A stretch of DNA of 64,000 nucleotides from Karalla daura (lineage: Eukaryota > Chordata > Actinopteri > Chaetodontiformes > Leiognathidae). The stretch covers positions 1,178,001-1,242,000 of the forward strand of contig JANZKI010000029.1 in NCBI GenBank assembly GCA_029224185.1, given 5' to 3'. The stretch's first letter is position 1. Every line of letters begins with the position of its first letter. Below the pieces are notes generated by a model. The model was not told the origin of the DNA. It was given only the letters and a program-made list of their open reading frames with translations, and did not search any database. Made by a program: the position numbers and the translations under genes. This document shows positions 24,701 through 37,440 of the stretch, one piece after another.

Positions 24701-26379
24701 ATCGGAGACTGCGGGGAAAAGCGCTTTGAAAAAGTTTGTTGATACGTGGACCTTTGGCCCATACGCAGTGCAGCAACAGGCCTGAAAAGTGTTTAGAACG
24801 CTTAGTTGAGCCTGTTTACAGCCCCGTGCATAGGAGACTGCGGGGAAAAGCACTTTGAAAAAGTTTGTTGATACATGCACCATTGGCCCATACGCAGTGC
24901 AGCAACAGGCCTGAAATGTATTCAGAACGCTTAGTTGAGCCTGTTTACAGCCCCCTGCATAGGAGACTGCGGGGAAAAGCGCTGTGATAAAGTTTGTTGA
25001 TACGTGCACCATTGGCCCATACGCAGTGCAGCAACAGGCCTGAAAAGTGTTTAGAACGCTTAGTTGAGCCTGTTTACAGCCCCCTGCATAGGAGACTGCG
25101 GGGAAAAGCGCTATGATAAAGTTTGTTGATACGTGCACCATTGGCCCATACGCAGTGCAGCAACAGGCCTGAAAAGTGTTTGGAACGCTTTGTTGAGCCT
25201 GTTTGCAGCCCCCTGCATAGGAGACTGCGGGGAAAAGCGCTTTGAAAAAGTTTGTTGATACGTGCACCTTTGGCCCACACGCAGTGCAGCAGCAGGCCTG
25301 AACAGTGTTCAGAACGCTTAGTTGAGCCTGTTTACAGCCCCCTGCATAGGAGACTGCGGGGAAAAGCACTTTGAAAAAGTTTGTTGATACGTGCACCATT
25401 GGCCCATACGCAGTGCAGCAACAGGCCTGAAAAGTGTTTAGAACGCTTAGTTGAGCCTGTTTACAGCCCCCTGCATAGGAGACTGCGGGGAAAAGCGCTT
25501 TGAAAAAGTGTGTTGATACGTGCACCTTTGGCCCATACGCAGTGCAGCAACAGGCCTGAAAAGTTTTTAGAACGCTTAGTTGAGCCTGTTTACAGCCCCC
25601 TGCATAGGAGACTGCGGGGAAAAGCGCTTTGAAAAAGTTTGTTGATACATGCAACATTGGCCTACACGCAGTGCAGCAACAGGCCTGAAAAGTGTTTAGA
25701 ACGCTTAGTTGAGCCTGTTTACAGCCCCCTGCATAGGAGACTGCGGGGAAAAGCGCTTTGAAAAAGTTTGTTGATACGTGCACCATTGGCCCATACGCAG
25801 TGCAGCAACAGGCCTGAAATGTATTCAGAACGCTTAGTTGAGCCTGTTTACAGCCCCCTGCATAGGAGACTGCGGGGAAAAGCGCTATGATAAAGTTTGT
25901 TGATACGTGCACCATTGGCCTACACGCAGTGCAGCAACAGGCCTGAAAAGTGTTTGGAACGCTTTGTTGAGCCTGTTTGCAGCCCCCTGCATAGGAGACT
26001 GCGGGGAAAAGCGATTTGAAAAAGTTTGTTGATACGTGCACCTTTGGCCCACACGCAGTGCAGCAGCAGGCCTGAACAGTGTTCAGAACGCTTAGTTGAG
26101 CCTGTTTACAGCCCCCTGCATAGGAGACTGCGGGGAAAAGCACTTTGAAAAAGTTTTTGATACGTGCACCATTGGCCCACACGCAGTGCAGCAACAGGCC
26201 TGAAAAGTGTTTAGAACGCTTAGTTGAGCCTGTTTACAGCCCCCTGCATAGGAGACTGCGGGGAAAAGCGCTTTGAAAAAGTTTGTTGATACGTGCACCA
26301 TTGGCCCATACGCAGTGCAGCAACATGCCTGAAATGTATGCAGAACGCTTAGTTGAGCCTGTTTACAGCCCCCTGCATC
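21737..26379 (+). repeat. 36-mer tandem duplication, copy 1 (about 4643 bp)
   Basis: Private markers recur 4643 bases later (36 x 129 - 1): AAAGAGCTATG near 22395, GGGAAACGCGC near 23683, GTGGACCTTTGG near 24747, AAGTGTGTTG near 25507, CATGCAACATTGGCCTACACG near 25648, and the one-base deletion near 26153. Copy 1 starts at the CATCGG/CACATTG unit, where the preceding sequence is the normal AACGTTTAG. Copy 2 starts at the same unit but is preceded by GAAATGTATGCAG, which places the crossover near 26350-26380. Boundaries are good to about one monomer. Confidence 0.85.
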
Positions 26380-29300
26380 GGAGACTGCGGGGAAAAGCAC
26401 ATTGAAAAAGTTTGTTGACACGTGCACCGTTGGCCCATACGCAGTGCAGCAACAGGCCTGAAAAGTGTTTAGAACGCTTAGTTGAGCCTGTTTACAGCCC
26501 CCTGCATAGGAGACTGCGGGGAAAAGCGCTTTGAAAAAGTTTGTTGATACGTGCACCATTGGCCCATACGCAGTGCAGCAACAGGCCTGAAATGTATTCA
26601 GAACGCTTAGTTGAGCCTGTTTACAGCCCCCTGCATAGGAGACTGCGGGGAAAAGCACTGTGATAAAGTTTGTTGATACGTGCACCATTGGCCCATACGC
26701 AGTGCAGCAACAGGCCTGAAAAGTGTTTAGAACGCTTAGTTGAGCCTGTTTACAGCCCCCTGCATAGGAGACTGCGGGGAAAAGCACTTTGAAAAAGTTT
26801 GTTGATACATGCACCATTGGCCCATACGCAGTGCAGCAACAGGCCTGAAATGTATTCAGAACGCTTAGTTGAGCCTGTTTACAGCCCCCTGCATAGGAGA
26901 CTGCGGGGAAAAGCGCTGTGATAAAGTTTGTTGATACGTGCACCATTGGCCCATACGCAGTGCAGCAACAGGCCTGAAAAGTGTTTAGAACGCTTAGTTG
27001 AGCCTGTTTACAGCCCCCTGCATAGGAGACTGCGGGGAAAAGAGCTATGATAAAGTTTGTTGATACGTGCACCATTGGCCCATACGCAGTGCAGCAACAG
27101 GCCTGAAAAGTGTTTGGAACGCTTTGTTGAGCCTGTTTGCAGCCCCCTGCATAGGAGACTGCGGGGAAAAGCGCTTTGAAAAAGTTTGTTGATACGTGCA
27201 CCTTTGGCCCACACGCAGTGCAGCAGCAGGCCTGAACAGTGTTCAGAACGCTTAGTTGAGCCTGTTTACAGCCCCCTGCATAGGAAACTGCGGGGAAAAG
27301 CACTTTGAAAAAGTTTGTTGATACGTGCACCATTGGCCCATACGCAGTGCAGCAACAGGCCTGAAAAGTGTTTAGAACGCTTAGTTGAGCCTGTTTACAG
27401 CCCCCTGCATAGGAGACTGCGGGGAAAAGCACTTTGAAAAAGTTTGTTGATACATGCACCATTGGCCCATACGCAGTGCAGCAACAGGCCTGAAATGTAT
27501 TCAGAACGCTTAGTTGAGCCTGTTTACAGCCCCCTGCAAAGGAGATTGCGGGGAAAAGCGCTGTGATAAAGTTTGTTGATACGTGCACCATTGGCCCATA
27601 CGCAGTGCAGCAACAGGCCTGAAATGTATTCAGAACGCTTAGTTGAGCCTGTTTACAGCCCCCTGCATAGGAGACTGCGGGGAAAAGCGCTATGATAAAG
27701 TTTGTTGATACGTGCACCATTGGCCCATACGCAGTGCAGCAACAGGCCTGAAAAGTGTTTGGAACGCTTTGTTGAGCCTGTTTGCAGCCCCCTGCATAGG
27801 AGACTGCGGGGAAAAGCGCTTTGAAAAAGTTTGTTGATACGTGCACCTTTGGCCCACACGCAGTGCAGCAGCAGGCCTGAACAGTGTTCAGAACGCTTAG
27901 TTGAGCCTGTTTACAGCCCCCTGCATAGGAGACTGCGGGGAAAAGCACTTTGAAAAAGTTTGTTGATACGTGCACCATTGGCCCACACGCAGTGCAGCAA
28001 CAGGCCTGAAAAGTGTTTAGAACGCTTAGTTGAGCCTGTTTACAGCCCCCTGCATAGGAGACTGCGGGGAAAAGCGCTTTGAAAAAGTTTGTTGATACGT
28101 GCACCATTGGCCCATACGCAGTGCAGCAACAGGCCTGAAATGTATTCAGAACGCTTAGTTGAGCCTGTTTACAGCCCCCTGCATAGGAGACTGCGGGGAA
28201 AAGCGCTGTGATAAAGTTTGTTGATACGTGCACCATTGGCCCATACGCAGTGCAGCAACAGGCCTGAAATGTATTCAGAACGCTTAGTTGAGCCTGTTTG
28301 CAGCCCCCTGCATAGGAGACTGCGGGGAAACGCGCTTTGAAAAAGTTTGTTGATACGTGCACCATTGGCCCATACGCAGTGCAGCAACAGGCCTGAAAAG
28401 TGTTTAGAACGCTTAGTTGAGCCTGTTTACAGCCCCCTGCATAGGAGACTGCGGGGAAAAGCGCTGTGATAAAGTTTGTTGATACGTGCACCATTGGCCC
28501 ATACGCAGTGCAGCAACAGGCCTGAAAAGTGTTTAGAACGCTTAGTTGAGCCTGTTTACAGCCCCCTGCATCGGAGACTGCGGGGAAAAGCACTTTGAAA
28601 AAGTTTGTTGACACGTGCACCGTTGTCCCACACGCAGTGCAGCAACAGGCCTGAAAAGTGTTTAGAACGCTTAGTTGAGCCTGTTTACATCCCCCTGCAT
28701 AGGAGACTGCGGGGAAAAGTGCTTTGAAAAAGTTTGTTGATACGTGCACCATTGGCCCATACGCAGTGCAGCAACAGGCCTGAAAAGTGTTTAGAACGCT
28801 TAGTTGAGCCTGTTTACAGCCCCCTGCATAGGAGACTGCGGGGAAAAGTGCTTTGAAAAAGTTTGTTGATACGTGCACCATTGGCCCATACGCAGTGCAG
28901 CAACAGGCCTGAAAAGTGTTTAGAACGCTTAGTTGAGCCTGTTTACAGCCCCCTGCATAGGAGACTGCGGGGAAAAGCGCTTTGAAAAAGTTTGTTGATA
29001 CGTGCACCATTGGCCCATACGCAGTGCAGCAACAGGCCTGAAATGTATTCAGAACGCTTAGTTGAGCCTGTTTACAGCCCCCTGCATAGGAGACTGCGGG
29101 GAAAAGCGCTGTGATAAAGTTTGTTGATACGTGCACCATTGGCCCATACGCAGTGCAGCAACAGGCCTGAAAAGTGTTTAGAACGCTTAGTTGAGCCTGT
29201 TTACAGCCCCCTGCATAGGAGACTGCGGGGAAAAGCGCTTTGAAAAAGTTTGTTGATACGTGCACCATTGGCCCATACGCAGTGCAGCAACAGGCCTGAA

Positions 29301-31022
29301 AAGTGTTTAGAACGCTTAGTTGAGCCTGTTTACAGCCCCCTGCATCGGAGACTGCGGGGAAAAGCGCTTTGAAAAAGTTTGTTGATACGTGGACCTTTGG
29401 CCCATACGCAGTGCAGCAACAGGCCTGAAAAGTGTTTAGAACGCTTAGTTGAGCCTGTTTACAGCCCCGTGCATAGGAGACTGCGGGGAAAAGCACTTTG
29501 AAAAAGTTTGTTGATACATGCACCATTGGCCCATACGCAGTGCAGCAACAGGCCTGAAATGTATTCAGAACGCTTAGTTGAGCCTGTTTACAGCCCCCTG
29601 CATAGGAGACTGCGGGGAAAAGCGCTGTGATAAAGTTTGTTGATACGTGCACCATTGGCCCATACGCAGTGCAGCAACAGGCCTGAAAAGTGTTTAGAAC
29701 GCTTAGTTGAGCCTGTTTACAGCCCCCTGCATAGGAGACTGCGGGGAAAAGCGCTATGATAAAGTTTGTTGATACGTGCACCATTGGCCCATACGCAGTG
29801 CAGCAACAGGCCTGAAAAGTGTTTGGAACGCTTTGTTGAGCCTGTTTGCAGCCCCCTGCATAGGAGACTGCGGGGAAAAGCGCTTTGAAAAAGTTTGTTG
29901 ATACGTGCACCTTTGGCCCACACGCAGTGCAGCAGCAGGCCTGAACAGTGTTCAGAACGCTTAGTTGAGCCTGTTTACAGCCCCCTGCATAGGAGACTGC
30001 GGGGAAAAGCACTTTGAAAAAGTTTGTTGATACGTGCACCATTGGCCCATACGCAGTGCAGCAACAGGCCTGAAAAGTGTTTAGAACGCTTAGTTGAGCC
30101 TGTTTACAGCCCCCTGCATAGGAGACTGCGGGGAAAAGCGCTTTGAAAAAGTGTGTTGATACGTGCACCTTTGGCCCATACGCAGTGCAGCAACAGGCCT
30201 GAAAAGTTTTTAGAACGCTTAGTTGAGCCTGTTTACAGCCCCCTGCATAGGAGACTGCGGGGAAAAGCGCTTTGAAAAAGTTTGTTGATACATGCAACAT
30301 TGGCCTACACGCAGTGCAGCAACAGGCCTGAAAAGTGTTTAGAACGCTTAGTTGAGCCTGTTTACAGCCCCCTGCATAGGAGACTGCGGGGAAAAGCGCT
30401 TTGAAAAAGTTTGTTGATACGTGCACCATTGGCCCATACGCAGTGCAGCAACAGGCCTGAAATGTATTCAGAACGCTTAGTTGAGCCTGTTTACAGCCCC
30501 CTGCATAGGAGACTGCGGGGAAAAGCGCTATGATAAAGTTTGTTGATACGTGCACCATTGGCCTACACGCAGTGCAGCAACAGGCCTGAAAAGTGTTTGG
30601 AACGCTTTGTTGAGCCTGTTTGCAGCCCCCTGCATAGGAGACTGCGGGGAAAAGCGATTTGAAAAAGTTTGTTGATACGTGCACCTTTGGCCCACACGCA
30701 GTGCAGCAGCAGGCCTGAACAGTGTTCAGAACGCTTAGTTGAGCCTGTTTACAGCCCCCTGCATAGGAGACTGCGGGGAAAAGCACTTTGAAAAAGTTTT
30801 TGATACGTGCACCATTGGCCCACACGCAGTGCAGCAACAGGCCTGAAAAGTGTTTAGAACGCTTAGTTGAGCCTGTTTACAGCCCCCTGCATAGGAGACT
30901 GCGGGGAAAAGCGCTTTGAAAAAGTTTGTTGATACGTGCACCATTGGCCCATACGCAGTGCAGCAACATGCCTGAAATGTATGCAGAACGCTTAGTTGAG
31001 CCTGTTTACAGCCCCCTGCATA
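26380..31022 (+). repeat. 36-mer tandem duplication, copy 2 (about 4643 bp)
   Basis: Shares all the private markers of copy 1, offset by 4643, including the deletion near 30796. After GAAATGTATGCAG near 30976 it continues into GCGCTGTGATAAAG, the continuation seen in A block 7 near 18530. This is therefore the original right flank, and the CATCGG unit at 26380 is the new junction. Confidence 0.85.
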
Positions 31023-31537
31023 GGAGACTGCGGGGAAAAGCGCTGTGATAAAGTTTGTTGATACGTGCACCATTGGCCCATACGCAGTGCAGCAACAGGC
31101 CTGAAATGTATTCAGAACGCTTAGTTGAGCCTGTTTGCAGCCCCCTGCATAGGAGACTGCGGGGAAACGCGCTTTGAAAAAGTTTGTTGATACGTGCACC
31201 ATTGGCCCATACGCAGTGCAGCAACAGGCCTGAAAAGTGTTTAGAACGCTTAGTTGAGCCTGTTTACAGCCCCCTGCATAGGAGACTGCGGGGAAAAGCG
31301 CTGTGATAAAGTTTGTTGATACGTGCACCATTGGCCCATACGCAGTGCAGCAACAGGCCTGAAAAGTGTTTAGAACGCTTAGTTGAGCCTGTTTACAGCC
31401 CCCTGCATCGGAGACTGCGGGGAAAAGCACTTTGAAAAAGTTTGTTGACACGTGCACCGTTGTCCCACACGCAGTGCAGCAACAGGCCTGAAAAGTGTTT
31501 AGAACGCTTAGTTGAGCCTGTTTACATCCCCCTGCAT

Positions 31538-31594
31538 GGGATTCTGCGGGGACAACCGCTTTGAAAAAGTTTGTTGATACGTGCCCCATTGCCC
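31538..31594 (+). repeat. Seven-change variant monomer segment, copy 9
   Basis: Same changes, preceded by ACATCCCCCTG rather than ACAGCCCCCTG, which shows that a different upstream unit has been joined to it. Another copy follows 773 bases later. Confidence 0.9.
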
Positions 31595-32310
31595 ATACGC
31601 AGTGCAGCAACAGGCCTGAAAAGTGTTTAGAACGCTTAGTTGAGCCTGTTTACAGCCCCCTGCATAGGAGACTGCGGGGAAAAGCACTTTGAAAAAGTTT
31701 GTTGATACATGCACCATTGGCCCATACGCAGTGCAGCAACAGGCCTGAAAAGTGTTTAGAACGCTTAGTTGAGCCTGTTTACAGCCCCCTGCATAGGAGA
31801 CTGCGGGGAAAAGTGCTGTGACAAAGTTTGTTGATACGTGCACCATTGGCCCATACGCAGTGCAGCAACAGGCCTGAAAAGTGTTTAGAACGTTTAGTTG
31901 AGCCTGTTTACAGCCCCCTGCATCGGAGACTGCGGGGAAAAGCACTTTGAAAAAGTTTGTTGACACGTGCACCGTTGGCCCACACGCAGTGCAGCAACAG
32001 GCCTGAAAAGTGTTTAGAACGCTTAGTTGAGCCTGTTTACAGCCCCCTGCATAGGAGACTGCGGGGAAAAGTGCTTTGAAAAAGTTTGTTGATACGTGCA
32101 CCATTGGCCCATACGCAGTGCAGCAACAGGCCTGAAAAGTGTTTAGAACGCTTAGTTGAGCGTGTTTACAGCCCCCTGCATAGGAGACTGCGGGGAAAAG
32201 CGCTTTGAAAAAGTTTGTTGATACGTGCACCATTGGCCCATACGCAGTGCAGCAACAGGCCTGAAATGTATTCAGAACGCTTAGTTGAGCCTGTTTACAG
32301 CCCCCTGCAT

Positions 32311-32367
32311 GGGATTCTGCGGGGACAACCGCTTTGAAAAAGTTTGTTGATACGTGCCCCATTGCCC
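32311..32367 (+). repeat. Seven-change variant monomer segment, copy 10
   Basis: Same changes; fourth A unit before the B triplet that starts at 32831. This is the last copy in the window. Confidence 0.9.
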
Positions 32368-32830
32368 ATACGCAGTGCAGCAACAGGCCTGAAAAGTGTT
32401 TAGAACGCTTAGTTGAGCCTGTTTACAGCCCCCTGCATAGGAGACTGCGGGGAAAAGCACTTTGAAAAAGTTTGTTGATACATGCACCATTGGCCCATAC
32501 GCAGTGCAGCAACAGGCCTGAAAAGTGTTTAGAACGCTTAGTTGAGCCTGTTTACAGCCCCCTGCATAGGAGACTGCGGGGAAAAGTGCTTTGAAAAAGT
32601 TTGTTGATACGTGCACCATTGGCCCATACGCAGTGCAGCAACAGGCCTGAAATGTATTCAGAACGCTTAGTTGAGCCTGTTTACAGCCCCCTGCATAGGA
32701 GACTGCGGGGAAAAGCGCTGTGATAAAGTTTGTTGATACGTGCACCATTGGCCCATACGCAGTGCAGCAACAGGCCTGAAAAGTGTTTAGAACGCTTAGT
32801 TGAGCCTGTTTACAGCCCCCTGCATAGGAG

Positions 32831-33217
32831 ACTGTGGGGAAAAGCGCTTGGAAAAAGTTTGTTTACACATGCACCATTGGCCCAAACACAGTGAAGCAAC
32901 AGGCCTGGAAAGTGTTTAGAAGGCTTAGTTGAGCCTGTTTACAGCCCCCTGCATAGGAGACTGTGGGGAAAAGCGCTTGGAAAAAGTTTGTTTACACATG
33001 CACCATTGGCCCAAACACAGTGAAGCAACAGGCCTGGAAAGTGTTTAGAAGGCTTAGTTGAGCCTGTTTACAGCCCCCTGCATAGGAGACTGTGGGGAAA
33101 AGCGCTTGGAAAAAGTTTGTTTACACATGCACCATTGGCCCAAACACAGTGAAGCAACAGGCCTGGAAAGTGTTTAGAAGGCTTAGTTGAGCCTGTTTAC
33201 AGCCCCCTGCATAGGAG
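32831..33217 (+). repeat. B triplet 8 (last before the long B array)
   Basis: Exactly 387 bases of family B, no variant seen by eye. Confidence 0.95.
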
Positions 33218-36200
33218 ACTGCGGGGAAAAGCGCTTTGAAAAAGTTTGTTGATACGTGCACCATTGGCCCATACGCAGTGCAGCAACAGGCCTGAAATGT
33301 ATTCAGAACGCTTAGTTGAGCCTGTTTACAGCCCCCTGCATAGGAGACTGCGGGGAAAAGCGCTGTGACAAAGTTTGTTGATACGTGCACCATTGGCCCA
33401 TACGCAGTGCAGCAACAGGCCTGAAAAGTGTTTAGAACGCTTAGTTGAGCCTGTTTACAGCCCCCTGCATAGGAGACTGCGGGGAAAAGCGCTTTGAAAA
33501 AGTTTGTTGACACGTGCACCGTTGGCCCATACGCAGTGCAGCAACAGGCCTGAAATGTATTCAGAACGCTTAGTTGAGCCTGTTTGCAGCCCCGTGCATA
33601 GGAGACTGCGGGGAAAAGCGCTTTGAAAAAGTTTGTTGATACGTGCACCATTGGCCCATACGCAGTGCAGCAACAGGCCTGAAAAGTGTTTAGAACGTTT
33701 AGTTGAGCCTGTTTACAGCCCCCTGCATCGGAGACTGCGGGGAAAAGCACATTGAAAAAGTTTGTTGACACGTGCACCGTTGGCCCATACGCAGTGCAGC
33801 AACAGGCCTGAAAAGTGTTTAGAACGCTTAGTTGAGCCTGTTTACAGCCCCCTGCATAGGAGACTGCGGGGAAAAGCGCTTTGAAAAAGTTTGTTGATAC
33901 GTGCACCATTGGCCCATACGCAGTGCAGCAACAGGCCTGAAATGTATTCAGAACGCTTAGTTGAGCCTGTTTACAGCCCCCTGCATAGGAGACTGCGGGG
34001 AAAAGCACTGTGATAAAGTTTGTTGATACGTGCACCATTGGCCCATACGCAGTGCAGCAACAGGCCTGAAAAGTGTTTAGAACGCTTAGTTGAGCCTGTT
34101 TACAGCCCCCTGCATAGGAGACTGCGGGGAAAAGCACTTTGAAAAAGTTTGTTGATACATGCACCATTGGCCCATACGCAGTGCAGCAACAGGCCTGAAA
34201 TGTATTCAGAACGCTTAGTTGAGCCTGTTTACAGCCCCCTGCATAGGAGACTGCGGGGAAAAGCGCTGTGATAAAGTTTGTTGATACGTGCACCATTGGC
34301 CCATACGCAGTGCAGCAACAGGCCTGAAAAGTGTTTAGAACGCTTAGTTGAGCCTGTTTACAGCCCCCTGCATAGGAGACTGCGGGGAAAAGAGCTATGA
34401 TAAAGTTTGTTGATACGTGCACCATTGGCCCATACGCAGTGCAGCAACAGGCCTGAAAAGTGTTTGGAACGCTTTGTTGAGCCTGTTTGCAGCCCCCTGC
34501 ATAGGAGACTGCGGGGAAAAGCGCTTTGAAAAAGTTTGTTGATACGTGCACCTTTGGCCCACACGCAGTGCAGCAGCAGGCCTGAACAGTGTTCAGAACG
34601 CTTAGTTGAGCCTGTTTACAGCCCCCTGCATAGGAAACTGCGGGGAAAAGCACTTTGAAAAAGTTTGTTGATACGTGCACCATTGGCCCATACGCAGTGC
34701 AGCAACAGGCCTGAAAAGTGTTTAGAACGCTTAGTTGAGCCTGTTTACAGCCCCCTGCATAGGAGACTGCGGGGAAAAGCACTTTGAAAAAGTTTGTTGA
34801 TACATGCACCATTGGCCCATACGCAGTGCAGCAACAGGCCTGAAATGTATTCAGAACGCTTAGTTGAGCCTGTTTACAGCCCCCTGCAAAGGAGATTGCG
34901 GGGAAAAGCGCTGTGATAAAGTTTGTTGATACGTGCACCATTGGCCCATACGCAGTGCAGCAACAGGCCTGAAATGTATTCAGAACGCTTAGTTGAGCCT
35001 GTTTACAGCCCCCTGCATAGGAGACTGCGGGGAAAAGCGCTATGATAAAGTTTGTTGATACGTGCACCATTGGCCCATACGCAGTGCAGCAACAGGCCTG
35101 AAAAGTGTTTGGAACGCTTTGTTGAGCCTGTTTGCAGCCCCCTGCATAGGAGACTGCGGGGAAAAGCGCTTTGAAAAAGTTTGTTGATACGTGCACCTTT
35201 GGCCCACACGCAGTGCAGCAGCAGGCCTGAACAGTGTTCAGAACGCTTAGTTGAGCCTGTTTACAGCCCCCTGCATAGGAGACTGCGGGGAAAAGCACTT
35301 TGAAAAAGTTTGTTGATACGTGCACCATTGGCCCACACGCAGTGCTGCAACAGGCCTGAAAAGTGTTTAGAACGCTTAGTTGAGCCTGTTTACAGCCCCC
35401 TGCATAGGAGACTGCGGGGAAAAGCGCTTTGAAAAAGTTTGTTGATACGTGCACCATTGGCCCATACGCAGTGCAGCAACAGGCCTGAAATGTATTCAGA
35501 ACGCTTAGTTGAGCCTGTTTACAGCCCCCTGCATAGGAGACTGCGGGGAAAAGCGCTGTGATAAAGTTTGTTGATACGTGCACCATTGGCCCATACGCAG
35601 TGCAGCAACAGGCCTGAAATGTATTCAGAACGCTTAGTTGAGCCTGTTTGCAGCCCCCTGCATAGGAGACTGCGGGGAAACGCGCTTTGAAAAAGTTTGT
35701 TGATACGTGCACCATTGGCCCATACGCAGTGCAGCAACAGGCCTGAAAAGTGTTTAGAACGCTTAGTTGAGCCTGTTTACAGCCCCCTGCATAGGAGACT
35801 GCGGGGAAAAGCGCTGTGATAAAGTTTGTTGATACGTGCACCATTGGCCCATACGCAGTGCAGCAACAGGCCTGAAAAGTGTTTAGAACGCTTAGTTGAG
35901 CCTGTTTACAGCCCCCTGCATCGGAGACTGCGGGGAAAAGCACTTTGAAAAAGTTTGTTGACACGTGCACCGTTGTCCCACACGCAGTGCAGCAACAGGC
36001 CTGAAAAGTGTTTAGAACGCTTAGTTGAGCCTGTTTACATCCCCCTGCATAGGAGACTGCGGGGAAAAGTGCTTTGAAAAAGTTTGTTGATACGTGCACC
36101 ATTGGCCCATACGCAGTGCAGCAACACGCCTGAAAAGTGTTTAGAACGCTTAGTTGAGCCTGTTTACAGCCCCCTGCATAGGAGACTGCGGGGAAAAGTG

Positions 36201-37440
36201 CTTTGAAAAAGTTTGTTGATACGTGCACCATTGGCCCATACGCAGTGCAGCAACAGGCCTGAAAAGTGTTTAGAACGCTTAGTTGAGCCTGTTTACAGCC
36301 CCCTGCATAGGAGACTGCGGGGAAAAGCGCTTTGAAAAAGTTTGTTGATACGTGCACCATTGGCCCATACGCAGTGCAGCAACAGGCCTGAAATGTATTC
36401 AGAACGCTTAGTTGAGCCTGTTTACAGCCCCCTGCATAGGAGACTGCGGGGAAAAGCGCTGTGATAAAGTTTGTTGATACGTGCACCATTGGCCCATACG
36501 CAGTGCAGCAACAGGCCTGAAAAGTGTTTAGAACGCTTAGTTGAGCCTGTTTACAGCCCCCTGCATAGGAGACTGCGGGGAAAAGCGCTTTGAAAAAGTT
36601 TGTTGATACGTGCACCATTGGCCCATACGCAGTGCAGCAACAGGCCTGAAAAGTGTTTAGAACGCTTAGTTGAGCCTGTTTACAGCCCCCTGCATCGGAG
36701 ACTGCGGGGAAAAGCGCTTTGAAAAAGTTTGTTGATACGTGGACCTTTGGCCCATACGCAGTGCAGCAACAGGCCTGAAAAGTGTTTAGAACGCTTAGTT
36801 GAGCCTGTTTACAGCCCCGTGCATAGGAGACTGCGGGGAAAAGCACTTTGAAAAAGTTTGTTGATACATGCACCATTGGCCCATACGCAGTGCAGCAACA
36901 GGCCTGAAATGTATTCAGAACGCTTAGTTGAGCCTGTTTACAGCCCCCTGCATAGGAGACTGCGGGGAAAAGCGCTGTGATAAAGTTTGTTGATACGTGC
37001 ACCATTGGCCCATACGCAGTGCAGCAACAGGCCTGAAAAGTGTTTAGAACGCTTAGTTGAGCCTGTTTACAGCCCCCTGCATAGGAGACTGCGGGGAAAA
37101 GCGCTATGATAAAGTTTGTTGATACGTGCACCATTGGCCCATACGCAGTGCAGCAACAGGCCTGAAAAGTGTTTGGAACGCTTTGTTGAGCCTGTTTGCA
37201 GCCCCCTGCATAGGAGACTGCGGGGAAAAGCGCTTTGAAAAAGTTTGTTGATACGTGCACCTTTGGCCCACACGCAGTGCAGCAGCAGGCCTGAACAGTG
37301 TTCAGAACGCTTAGTTGAGCCTGTTTACAGCCCCCTGCATAGGAGACTGCGGGGAAAAGCACTTTGAAAAAGTTTGTTGATACGTGCACCATTGGCCCAT
37401 ACGCAGTGCAGCAACAGGCCTGAAAAGTGTTTAGAACGCT
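33218..37440 (+). repeat. Third (partial) copy of the sequence that includes the 36-mer
   Basis: Markers AAAGAGCTATG (near 34390), GGGAAACGCGC (near 35678) and GTGGACCTTTGG (near 36739) sit 11993 bases after those in copy 1. The right-hand markers of the 36-mer (AAGTGTGTTG, CATGCAACATT) are absent, and another A sequence takes over between about 37440 and 37490, so the copy is truncated on the right. Confidence 0.82.

Larger units (their letters stand above)
21225..32830 (+). repeat. A block 8: 90 family A monomers (93-mer HOR)
   Basis: The length is 11606 = 90 x 129 - 4. The four missing bases are near 26153 and 30796 (GTTTTTGATACG instead of GTTTGTTGATACG) and in the variant monomers 31538-31594 and 32311-32367. 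The block is large because it contains a 36-unit tandem duplication (annotated separately). Its end repeats the two-variant arrangement of A block 7, again six units apart, but with the usual four units before the B triplet. Confidence 0.88.

Noticed and set aside
21128..30837. Very long minus-strand open frames (1581-1688 codons) and many shorter ones of 155-1043 codons across 1461-39715
   Set aside because: They are the same 43-residue unit repeated because 129 is divisible by three. Several frames are open over the same bases, the ends are set by unit type, substitutions between units are mostly amino-acid changing, and the frame is closed by TAA in every B unit. No promoter, splice pattern or non-repetitive coding sequence is present.
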